Source: Pseudomonas yamanorum (GTDB taxonomy: Bacteria; Pseudomonadota; Gammaproteobacteria; Pseudomonadales; Pseudomonadaceae). Taken from it: DNA of 64,000 nucleotides. Made by a program: the position numbers and the translations under genes. Shown here in pieces: positions 34,122 to 43,600 of this stretch. A model generated the notes under the pieces. It made no database searches and was not told where the DNA came from. It worked only from the letters and a program-made list of their open reading frames with translations. Numbering within the stretch: the stretch's first letter is position 1; each line of letters starts with the position of its first letter. Where the stretch lies: positions 17,306 through 81,305 of the forward strand of contig NZ_JACARE010000056.1 in assembly GCF_013386765.1 (NCBI RefSeq), given 5' to 3'.

Positions 34122-35763
34122 AGACGCGCTCCTTGAACAGGTCAATGCCGATGCGCTGGTAGGTGTCGATGAAACGCTCATCTTCGGTGCGCTGTTCAAC
34201 GTACACGTCGATCAGCTTGCCGATCACGTCAGGCATGGCTTCCTGGGCGAAGGACGGGCCGAGGATCTTGCCCAGGCTCGCATCGCGGCTGGCGCTGCCA
34301 CCCAGGGACACTTGGTAGAATTCTTCGCCTTTCTTGTCCACGCCCAGGATGCCGATGTGGCCGACGTGGTGGTGACCACAGGCGTTCATGCAACCGGAGA
34401 TGTTCAGGTCCAGTTCGCCGATGTCGAACAGGTAGTCCAGGTCGTCGAAACGGCGCTGGATCGATTCGGCAATCGGGATCGACTTGGCGTTGGCCAGGGA
34501 GCAGAAGTCGCCGCCCGGGCAGCAGATGATGTCGGTCAGCAGGCCGATGTTCGGCGTGGCAAAACCCTGCTCGCGCAGCTCGCCCCACAGGGTGAACAGC
34601 TGAGACTGCTCGACGTCGGCGAGGATGATGTTCTGCTCGTGGGAGGTGCGCAGCTGGCCGAAGCTGTAGCGCTCGGCCAGGTCGGCGACGCCATCGAGTT
34701 GCTTGTCGGTGATATCGCCCGGCGCAACGCCGGTAGGTTTCAGCGACAGGGTCACGGCCACATAGCCCGGCTTCTTGTGGGCCAGGGTGTTGCGGGTGCG
34801 CCAGCGGGCGAAACCTGGGTGCTGCGCATCGAGTTCGGCCAACTCGGCGTCCTGATTGCTCAGGGCCTTGTAGTCGGGGTCGACGAAATGCTTGGCGACG
34901 CGGTGCACTTCGGCGTCGGTCAGGGTGGTCTGGCCGCCGCGCAGGTGTTCCATCTCGGCGTCGACTTTCTGGGCGAACACCTCGGGGGTCAGCGCTTTTA
35001 CCAGGATCTTGATCCGGGCCTTGTACTTGTTGTCACGACGGCCATAGCGGTTGTAGACCCGCAGGATGGCGTCGAGGTAGCTCAACAGGTCCTGCCATGG
35101 CAGGAATTCGTTGATGAACGCGCCGACCACCGGCGTACGGCCAAGGCCACCGCCGACGAGCACACGGAAGCCGAGCTCGCCCGCAGCGTTATGCACGGGC
35201 TCCAGGCCGATGTCGTGCACTTCGATGGCGGCACGGTCCGAGGTCGAGCCATTGATGGCGATCTTGAACTTGCGCGGCAGGTAGGCGAATTCCGGGTGGA
35301 AGGTGGTCCATTGACGGACGATTTCACACCACGGGCGCGGGTCGATCAACTCGTCGGCGGCAACACCGGCGAATTGGTCAGTGGTCACGTTGCGCAGGCA
35401 GTTACCGCTGGTCTGGATGGCGTGCATCTGCACGGTGGCCAGTTCAGCCAGGATGTCCGGCACGTCTTCCAGGGCCGGCCAGTTGAACTGGACGTTCTGG
35501 CGGGTACTGATGTGGGCGTAGCCCTTGTCGAAGTCGCGGGCAATCTTGGCCATCATGCGCGTCTGACGGGAAGTCAGTTGGCCATAAGGCACGGCAACCC
35601 GCAGCATCGGCGCAAAGCGCTGAACATAAAGGCCATTTTGCAGGCGCAGAGGGCGGAACTCTTCTTCGCTCAGTTCACCTGCCAGATAGCGTCGGGTCTG
35701 ATCACGGAACTGCTTGACGCGGTCCTCGATGATGCGCTGATCGTATTCGTCGTATACGTACAT
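34105..35763 (-). CDS. cysI: Sulfite reductase hemoprotein (nitrite/sulfite reductase)
   Basis: The product is 552 residues from the ATG at 35763 (MYVYDEYDQRII). It reduces sulfite to sulfide in cysteine biosynthesis using siroheme and a 4Fe-4S cluster. Cluster/siroheme cysteines are in CPGGDFC (C-x5-C) and CMNAC (C-x3-C), in the canonical order. The length equals that of other pseudomonad CysI proteins. It is co-transcribed with the overlapping DUF934 gene. Confidence 0.95.
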   Translation of the reverse strand: MYVYDEYDQRIIEDRVKQFRDQTRRYLAGELSEEEFRPLRLQNGLYVQRFAPMLRVAVPYGQLTSRQTRMMAKIARDFDKGYAHISTRQNVQFNWPALEDVPDILAELATVQMHAIQTSGNCLRNVTTDQFAGVAADELIDPRPWCEIVRQWTTFHPEFAYLPRKFKIAINGSTSDRAAIEVHDIGLEPVHNAAGELGFRVLVGGGLGRTPVVGAFINEFLPWQDLLSYLDAILRVYNRYGRRDNKYKARIKILVKALTPEVFAQKVDAEMEHLRGGQTTLTDAEVHRVAKHFVDPDYKALSNQDAELAELDAQHPGFARWRTRNTLAHKKPGYVAVTLSLKPTGVAPGDITDKQLDGVADLAERYSFGQLRTSHEQNIILADVEQSQLFTLWGELREQGFATPNIGLLTDIICCPGGDFCSLANAKSIPIAESIQRRFDDLDYLFDIGELDLNISGCMNACGHHHVGHIGILGVDKKGEEFYQVSLGGSASRDASLGKILGPSFAQEAMPDVIGKLIDVYVEQRTEDERFIDTYQRIGIDLFKERVYAANH

Positions 35764-35885
35764 ATAGGTCCTGTTCTCGGCAAATCTGCGCGCACGGCCG
35801 CGCACTCCCAACGGAGCCGGCGCACGATACCAGTTTGCGTTTATGCGCAAAAGTGATGTTTGAGTATATGCAAATAACCAAATTG

Positions 35886-35904
35886 ACTAATGAGAACCGT
35901 TATC
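35886..35904. promoter_or_regulatory. Fur-box-like sequence
   Basis: ACTAATGAGAACCGTTATC matches 14 of 19 bases of the GATAATGATAATCATTATC consensus. It lies between divergent cysI and the small membrane protein gene, 93 bp before the latter. Function would need binding data. Confidence 0.4.
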
Positions 35905-35996
35905 GTGATACCCACATTTGTCATGCGGGCAATCATGAACTTTACTGTGCTCGTGTCTTTATGCAATCACCTATAAAACCGACAAGAGGCGATGCT

Positions 35997-36110
35997 ATGA
36001 GCAATCCGACCAAAGCCCGCAAAAGTGACAGCAGTGTCGATGCCTGGGCGATTCTGTTCTTGATTATCCTGGTGGTTTCCACTGCCGTGTTCTGGGTCAG
36101 CCATCAATAA
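35997..36110 (+). CDS. 37-residue single-pass membrane protein
   Basis: The small frame MSNPTKARKSDSSVDAW... has a basic, hydrophilic N-terminus (about 17 residues) and one hydrophobic helix (AILFLIILVVSTAVFWV), ending SHQ. AGAGGCG is 6 bp before the ATG. The topology suggests a cytoplasmic N-terminus and an inner-membrane anchor. A Fur-like box lies upstream. Small hydrophobic proteins like this often modulate membrane complexes, but no partner is evident. An upstream in-frame ATG at 35961 is an alternative start. Confidence 0.65.
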   Translation: MSNPTKARKSDSSVDAWAILFLIILVVSTAVFWVSHQ

Positions 36111-36214
36111 ACGGACGTTACCCGAGCCGGATTGTCGGACAGTCGGCAATTAATCGAGATTGACCGGCCCATAGCCATTATCATGGGCGGTCATTCCGAA
36201 GGGCTCAGGCAACG

Positions 36215-37294
36215 ATGTTGAAGGTTCTCTGCAAGTGCTTGCTGGTGCTGAGCACGCCGTTCTGGGCCATCGCCCAGGCGACGTCGGTGGTGTTTCTCAA
36301 CCCTGGCAATTCGAATGAGACCTTCTGGGTCAGCTACGCACAATTCATGCAGGCCGCCGCCAGGGACCTCGGCCTGGATTTGCGTGTGCGCTATTCCGAG
36401 CGCAACCCCGACACCACGTTGTTTCAGGCCCGCGAGGCACTGCAAGGTCCTGAGCGTCCGGACTATCTGGTGCTGGTGAATGAGCAATACATCGCCCCGC
36501 AGATCCTGCGTCTGTCCCAGGGCAGCGGGGTCAAGCTGCTGATCGTCAATAACGCCCTGACCGCCGACCAGATCGAGTTGCTCGACGCAGGCAAGTACCC
36601 CAACTGGATCGGCAGCCTGGTGGCCAACGACGAACAGGCGGGCTACCTGATGCTCACGCAGTTGCTGCGTCAGCACGGGCCGGTCGCGCCCGGCCAGACC
36701 ATCGACCTGCTGGCGTTCTCCGGTGCCAAGACCACACCGGCAGCACAATTGCGCGAGCGGGGTTTACAGCGTGCCCTGGCGGACCATCCGCAAGTGCGCC
36801 TGCGCCAGTTGGTGTATGGCGAATGGAGTCGCGAGCGAGCCTTCGAGCAGGCAAGGCAACTGTTCAAGCGTTACCCGCAGACGGCGTTGGTGTGGTCGGC
36901 CAATGATGAAATGGCCCTGGGTGCCATGGCGGCGTTGCAAGACAGCGGGCGTACGCCGGGCCGGGATGTGTTGTTCAGCGCGGTCAACAGTTCGCCCGAG
37001 GTGTTGCAGGCGCGGCTCGATGGCCGTTTAAGCGTGCTGGTGGCCGGGCATTTCACCGTAGGTGGATGGGCGATGGTGTTGTTGCACGACGATGCCAGGG
37101 GCCTGGATATCGCCAAGTATGGCGGGCGCGAACGCACGCTGGACCTGTTTCAGTTGATCGACCCGGAGCTGGCGCGCCGCCTGTTGCAGATCAATGCCAG
37201 CCAGGCCTACGGCGTCGACTTCCGCGCCTTGTCGGCCCAGGGCAAGCCCGCCGCCTACCGTTACCCGTTCAGCCTGCAACTACTGATGCACTGA
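36215..37294 (+). CDS. Periplasmic sugar-binding-like protein (type 1 PBP), solitary
   Basis: The 359-residue protein has a signal peptide (cleavage after WAIAQA) and the two-lobe fold of RbsB/LsrB-type binding proteins: VVFLNPGNSNETFW at the N-terminus, LIVNNALT and VWSANDEMALGAM in the second lobe. These bind a sugar or autoinducer-like ligand in the periplasm. No permease or ATPase gene lies beside it, so it may serve a sensor (histidine kinase or GGDEF protein) or a distant transporter. Confidence 0.82.
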   Translation: MLKVLCKCLLVLSTPFWAIAQATSVVFLNPGNSNETFWVSYAQFMQAAARDLGLDLRVRYSERNPDTTLFQAREALQGPERPDYLVLVNEQYIAPQILRLSQGSGVKLLIVNNALTADQIELLDAGKYPNWIGSLVANDEQAGYLMLTQLLRQHGPVAPGQTIDLLAFSGAKTTPAAQLRERGLQRALADHPQVRLRQLVYGEWSRERAFEQARQLFKRYPQTALVWSANDEMALGAMAALQDSGRTPGRDVLFSAVNSSPEVLQARLDGRLSVLVAGHFTVGGWAMVLLHDDARGLDIAKYGGRERTLDLFQLIDPELARRLLQINASQAYGVDFRALSAQGKPAAYRYPFSLQLLMH

Positions 37295-37300
37295 GCGCGT

Positions 37301-37516
37301 TCAAACGCCGGCCAAGTGCAATACCAACTGGACGATGCCAAACAGCGTCAAGGCAAAGATCGCGGTGAACAGAATGCCCAGCAGCACAAAGTGACTGGGC
37401 TTGCCGTGGGTAAAGTCGCGGGCGCGGTTCTTCCCGCTTTGTACGCCGAAGGCCGCCGCCATGACGCTGTGGAGCATTTGCCAGAAGGTGGGTGGCTTGT
37501 TATTGGAGTCGTCCAT
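37301..37516 (-). CDS. DUF2970 small membrane protein
   Basis: The product is 71 residues from the ATG at 37516 (MDDSNNKPPTFWQML). The DUF2970 signature LHSVMAAAFGVQSGKNRARDF minus its ends is followed by one membrane segment (HFVLLGILFTAIFALTLFGIV). The family is widespread in gammaproteobacteria and has no known function. It is convergent with the binding-protein gene (6 bp apart) and divergent from the large NEL gene. Confidence 0.88.
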   Translation of the reverse strand: MDDSNNKPPTFWQMLHSVMAAAFGVQSGKNRARDFTHGKPSHFVLLGILFTAIFALTLFGIVQLVLHLAGV

Positions 37517-37664
37517 ATGGCCCTCAGCTCGTGGTGACAAGACCGATGCTCCCCACAGGATAGTCAAGTTCCGGCAAAACACCGGTCCATAGCTATCTAC
37601 TGCCTTGGGTGGCAGCGCGCTCGTTGTACTGGGACTCCTCAACCAGAGTCACCAGGAGTCACCC

Positions 37665-40600
37665 ATGACCATTTCAACCCCCGCGCCGGAAGAGGGCCTG
37701 CATACAGCCCTGATCAAGCAACGTTTACCCTTGTGGGTGGCCCACAGTGCCGGCGCGGATATCCGCCGCCTGCGGGGCGGTTTGCTCCCCGGCCGCGTCC
37801 CTGCCGGCCCGCCCCCGGCGTGGCTGACGCATGCACCGGCGGCGCTGCGCGTGGCCCTGAGCGTCAGTCAGCAGCGCAGTCACGCTTCCAACCTGGCACT
37901 GGCAAAGTGCATGAAACTGCTCAAGGGACCGACGGAATTTGCCGAGCCACTGTTGTTGAAAGCCTTGAGCGAACGCTTCGGGCAGGCCCCGGACGCCCAT
38001 AAAAACGCACTGTTCTACCTGCGTTATCGCCAGGCCCCCGTGCAGCACACGCTGCTTCAGGCCGCGCTGTTGAACTTTGAGGGCAATGAAGATTTTTCCG
38101 AGGTGGCGTTGGGCGAAACCAGCGCCATTGCCCCCGTCGATGCGCTGGTGACCGATTACGGTGAGTTCAGTCGCGGAGGATGGCCGGCGCGCTATCGCTA
38201 CACCGAAAAGTTGCCGATCCCGCCGCAGGACTTCTCGACCCTGTGCCGCACCCTGGACCTGGGCCGGCAATACCAGGACCATCTGAAGCAGATATTCGAC
38301 GCCCCGGACACTGCACCTCAAGTGCGGGCCCGGATGATCCAGGCACAAAAGGACCTGCTGGCCGTGCGACTGCACACCGCGCGCATCAAGCAGGAGGTGA
38401 GCGAGTCGTTCTACGCCGTGCTGCTCAAGCTGCTGGCCGGCACCGGCGGCCTCACACTGGACGATCGCCCCGTGGGCTACAGCCAACTCTCAGTGCTGGG
38501 CTGCCCTTTGGGGGAGGTGGTATTGATTGGCCCGGGCGTCGGGGCTGACGGTGACGCCGCCAAAGCCTTGGGCTGGAGTGCGCTCCTGACACCGGTGGCA
38601 AGCGCGATCGACCTGCTGACAAGTCCCCCCACTTTCGGACGTTTTGTGGCCTGGATTCCCGGAGCACCGCTGTACCCGCTCAAGGAATACCCATCGATGC
38701 AGGCGTTTGAAAAGGACCTGGCAATCAACTTGCGCTCATCGGGTTATCAACGCTTGTTGGCCAGCCGCGTACCGCAAGGTGATGCGCCGGCCTTTCTGAA
38801 ACGCCTGAAAGACAGGCTCCATACCTATCAATGGAATGCCACCAAAGGCTTGTATGAACAGGTCTACGACCAACAGATCAGCTTGAACCTGCGGCAAACA
38901 CCCATCAGCGGCGAGCTGTTTGGCGACCTCTACGAAAAGCACGTCCAGCGCCTCAAGGACGATGCCCTCAAGCTCGCGGTACCGACCGCTGAAGCAGACC
39001 GCAAGGCGGCCCAGGAACGTCATGAGCATTGGTTGAGCCTGGGTATGAACCTGTTGAACGTGGCGGCGTTCTTCGTGCCGGGGTTGGGCGAGGTGATGCT
39101 GGCTGTCACTGCGATTCAGTTGGGGCTGGAGGTGTACCACGGCATCGAATCGTGGAAAGAGGGCGACCTGGACGCAGCCTGGGGCCATTTGGAGTCGGTG
39201 GCGCTGAATGTGGCCTTCATGGCAACGCTGGGGACGGCAGGTGCGCTGGCCGCCCGCAAGCCGGTGATCCAGGTCTCGAAATGGGTGGACGGCCTGGTGC
39301 CGGTCAAGTTGCCCAGCGGTGAAGCCCGGTTGTGGAAGCCCGATCTGGAGCCCTATCGCAGTGACGTGGTACTGGACCCGGACCTCCTGCCCAATGCCCA
39401 AGGCCAGTACGAGGTGGAGGGCAAGATCTACGTGCGTATCGGTGATGGTGTGTACGAAAAAGGTTTTGATTCCCGGCTGAAAAAATGGCGAATCAAACAC
39501 CCCGATAATCCCAACGCCTACCAACCGGAGTTGCACAGTAACCACGCCGGGGCCTGGCGCGCAGTGCATGAGCGGCCACGGGATTGGGAACGCCTGACCC
39601 TGCTGCGACGCCTGGGGCACGACACCCTGGGTTTCTCCGACGAAACACTGGCGACCATTGGCGATATCAGCGGTGTGTCCGACGAGGCATTGCGCAAGAT
39701 CCATATCGATGGTTTGCCCTTGCCGGCGCCACTGGCCGACACGTTGAGGCAGTTCAGGGGCGACCAGGAAGTGGATGAACTGGTCGCCCGGATTCGCAGT
39801 GGCGCCGGGCTGGGCCGGCACTACGAACATGTCCTGCCACTGGTGGTCGAAATGCCGCGCTGGCCGGTGGGCCGGGTACTGGAAGTGTTCGAGGGGCCGG
39901 AGCCCTGGGGACGCTCCCGGGTGTATGGCAGCCGTGCATCGGCGGCGGATGTGCGGGCCTCGATCAAGATTACCCGGGGTGAGCTGCGCAAAGGCAAGCT
40001 GCCTCAACACGTGTTGGCTGATCTTGGCGAGGATGAAACGGCTGAACTGTTGGGCAGCCAGGCGAACGCTACGAGCGGGAGCAAAGAACAGGCCTTCAAC
40101 GGGCGCCTGGCGGATTTTGCGCAGAAGCGCAAAAAGGCTTTGTTCGATAGTTTGTCCCGTCCCATGCAAGCCGGTCTGCCCGATAGTGAGTGGCTTGCAC
40201 GCCGGTTTCCCATGTTGTCCAGGGACGCGATGGCCGAGGTGTTGGCCCAGGCCAGCGAGCAGGATCGCCTGCAAATCCGCACTCAGGGCCGCGTGCCGGC
40301 GCGGCTGGACAACCTCGCGCGTGGCGTAGCCCAGCAAGTACGCCTGAGCCGGGCCATTGCCGGTATGCAGCGTGAGGCGCTGGCCGGTGCAGACAGTGAC
40401 CGGCTGGCGCTGCACAGCCTGGAGCGTTTGCCGGGATGGCCGGGGAACCTGCGGCTGGAGGTGCGCGCCGACAGCATCGGGGGGCGGGTGCTGGACAGCA
40501 TCGGCCCGGACTCGGCGCCCGTGCGCAGGTACCTGGTCAAGGACGGCGATACCTTTCAGGCCTGCGACGCGAACGGCGCAGAGCTTAACGGCAAGGTGCC

Positions 40601-43600
40601 CGGTAGCCGTAACTGGTTTCAATCAATCATGCACGCACTACCTGATGCCGCACGGCGAGAGCTGGGTGTGCCGCTGGTGAGCCAGGATGCCGAGCTGCAA
40701 CGGCTACTGGCACAGCATGGGCTGAGTCATCGCAAGCAAATGAGCGAATTTCTCAAGCAGCGGATCGCTCGCTTCAGACCCAAATGGCGCCTGCCGGGCG
40801 GGCGCCCGGGCTATGCAATGACGGGCCGCGGTGACGCCTTTGCCGCTGATGCATCACTGGTTGCCAGGGTGCGTGACCTGTATCCCGACCTCAGCGATGA
40901 GCAGGCCAGTCGTTTTGTACTGGGTCGCCTGGGGGGCGGCGAGACGACACAGCAAGTGTTCCACCTGTTGACCACTCGCCAGCGTGAATTTGACGGCCTG
41001 CGGGCGACCCTGGATGAGTGGGCGCGGGCGGTGGGCGAGCCGCAGCATCTGGCCGCCAGGCGCAGGCAATTGGCCGAGGACCTTATCGCGTGCTGGCGGC
41101 AAAATTTGTATCGCGGGATTCGCCCCCATGCCCGGTTGAACCTGCAGTGGGGAATCCGCTTGCCGACCTTGCAGGCAGACTTTTCCCATGTGTACGCCTT
41201 GCGTCTGCAAGGCCCGGCGATGCTCGGCGAAAACGGCAGCGCCTTGTTCCAGCAATTTCCCGGGCTACGGCAATTGGACCTCTATGTAGCGCAGGCCGAG
41301 CTGGGCGCGGTGGGCGAGCGTTTGCGCAACTTGCCGAACATCACCCGTTTGTCGATTGATGGGGACGCGCTGAATTTTGCCAACGGGCTTGAGCCGGTGC
41401 TCAATGGCATGCCGCAGTTGGAGACGCTGAGTCTCTGTGGCGCCCTGGAGAGCCTGGACGTGAGCAGCCTGCCAAACCTGGAGACACTGAACGTTTCCGG
41501 TTCCCTGGCGACCTTTCCAGAAGGGCTCGCGAGTCTGGAGCGGCTGGTATGGACGAATCTGTCGGGCACCCGCATCAACAGGTTGCCCGAGGCCTTGTTT
41601 CAAGGGTCGGAACGTGTGTGGCGGGGGTTGCATCTGAACTGGCCAACCTTTGAAGCCCGGGACTTCCTGCGGGTGTTTGACTACCTGCACGACCATCCGG
41701 CGCATCTGGTGGATGAAGAGCGCTTGGCACAGGGTTATGGCGAGGGCAGTCTTCGCGCGTTGAGGTTCGGCGGGGTGTCGTCGTTCCAGGATATGACGGC
41801 AGCGTTCAAGGGGTTGGGGGTGTCGCCACGTGAGCGGGTGCTAGGGGTCAATGCATTACGTAACGAGCACACTGCGCTGGTTGACGAACTGGAGGCTTGG
41901 AAGACCCGTGAGTTGCGGGTCGACCGCCGACAAGTGGACTTTTTTTACCGTCAGCGAGCGGCGGAAAATCTGCTGGAGTGCTGGCGCGAAGGGCTCGACC
42001 GGCGCACGGGGAGTGATGCCCAGCCAGGCCCGTCGTCGGCGATCAATCCGCGGATTAACACGTTGGATTTGTCGGGAGGCGTGCTGGGGGATTTTCCGCG
42101 GTTGCCGACGCAAGGTTTCGCCCATGTGCACCATTTGAACCTGGACGGTGTTCGTGCCACCGTCGAGGCGCTGGACGGCGTGCTGGCGCGTTTTACGCAG
42201 CTCAACCGGCTGAGCCTGGGGCGCAACAATTTGGCGACCTTGCCGGCAAGGCTGACAGAACTGCGCGGGCTTGAACACCTGGACCTTACTCATAACCAAC
42301 TGACCCTGACCCCGGTCATGCAACAGCAGTTGAGCGGCCTGGCCAGCCTTCAGGAGCTGAGCCTGGCGCACAACCGCGTTGGTCAACTGGACGTAAGCGG
42401 CCTGACTCAGTTGCGCGGTTTGGACTTGAGCCATACCGGTATCACGGCCTGGCCCACGGGAGTGCTGGATTTGCCCCACCTGCGCAGGCTGGACATGAGC
42501 CACAGCGCGATTACCCAAGTGCCCGGCGCGGCGCTCGTCGGGCATGATCCATTGATGCGCGGCACCAACCTGCGAGGGTGTCGCCTGGGGCCCCAGGCGC
42601 TTGCCGACCTGCAAGGTTTTACCCTGCAGTCTTCGTCCACGGCGCTTACCGAGCTGCAACGCCACCTGGCCTCGCGCCCGGAGAACGATTCAGTCCTGGG
42701 CATTCCTCGTCACTTGCTTGCAGAGGGCCGTACCGGTGGCGACCCTGAATATTTTCCGTTGGAGGTGAGGGACAATCCCGACCTGCTGATAGCACTGCCC
42801 CTGGATTCGCCGGGTGGCGAGGCGTCGTTGACGGCGGCGGTCAGGATGCAACGACTCGATCCGGCCTTGAGCGATGCACGAGCCGTACAGCGCATTGCAG
42901 ACCTCAGCGCGTCGGGGCTGAGCAGCCTCGACCTTGAGGCCCGGTTGACGCAGTGGAGCGCGCAGCATCAGGCGCTCGTCAGGCAATTGAATGACTGGAT
43001 TGATATTCGCGCCTATCGCGAGGGCGGCGGTTGGGTGAGCGCCGTCGACCGGCGACGGGCGGCGGACCGGCTGCTGGACAGCTGGCGGCACAACCTGCGC
43101 ACCGAGCCTGAAACCGGGCGCCAGTTGCTGGACTTGTCCGATCTGTACCTTGGGGATCTTCCGCCGGTGGCGCCGCACTTCGCGCATGTCACGACGCTGA
43201 ACCTGAGTGCGGTGAAACTCACGGAGCAGGGTTCCAACGAGTTTCTGCGCGCATTTCCCCAGGTCCGCAGCCTGATCCTCAGTCACAACGGCCTTAGTCG
43301 CTTGCCGGAGGCGGTCAGCGAGTTGTCGGCACTGACCCGGCTGGAGGCTGGCCACAATAACGTGTGGGGCCTTGCCGAGCTGCAGGCGACGCTCAATGAA
43401 TTGCCGGCCCTGGAGTGGCTGGACCTGAGCGCAAACTCCCTCAGCGGCCTGGACATCTCCCGGCTGCCACAGCTGGAAACCCTCGACCTGCATGGCAACA
43501 TCCTGGTGGACTGGCCGGTGGGCGTATTGGAGGCCCCGCGCCTGCGCAGCCTCAACCTGAGTAACAATCAGATCGAGAGCGTGCCCGCCGATGCCTGGTA

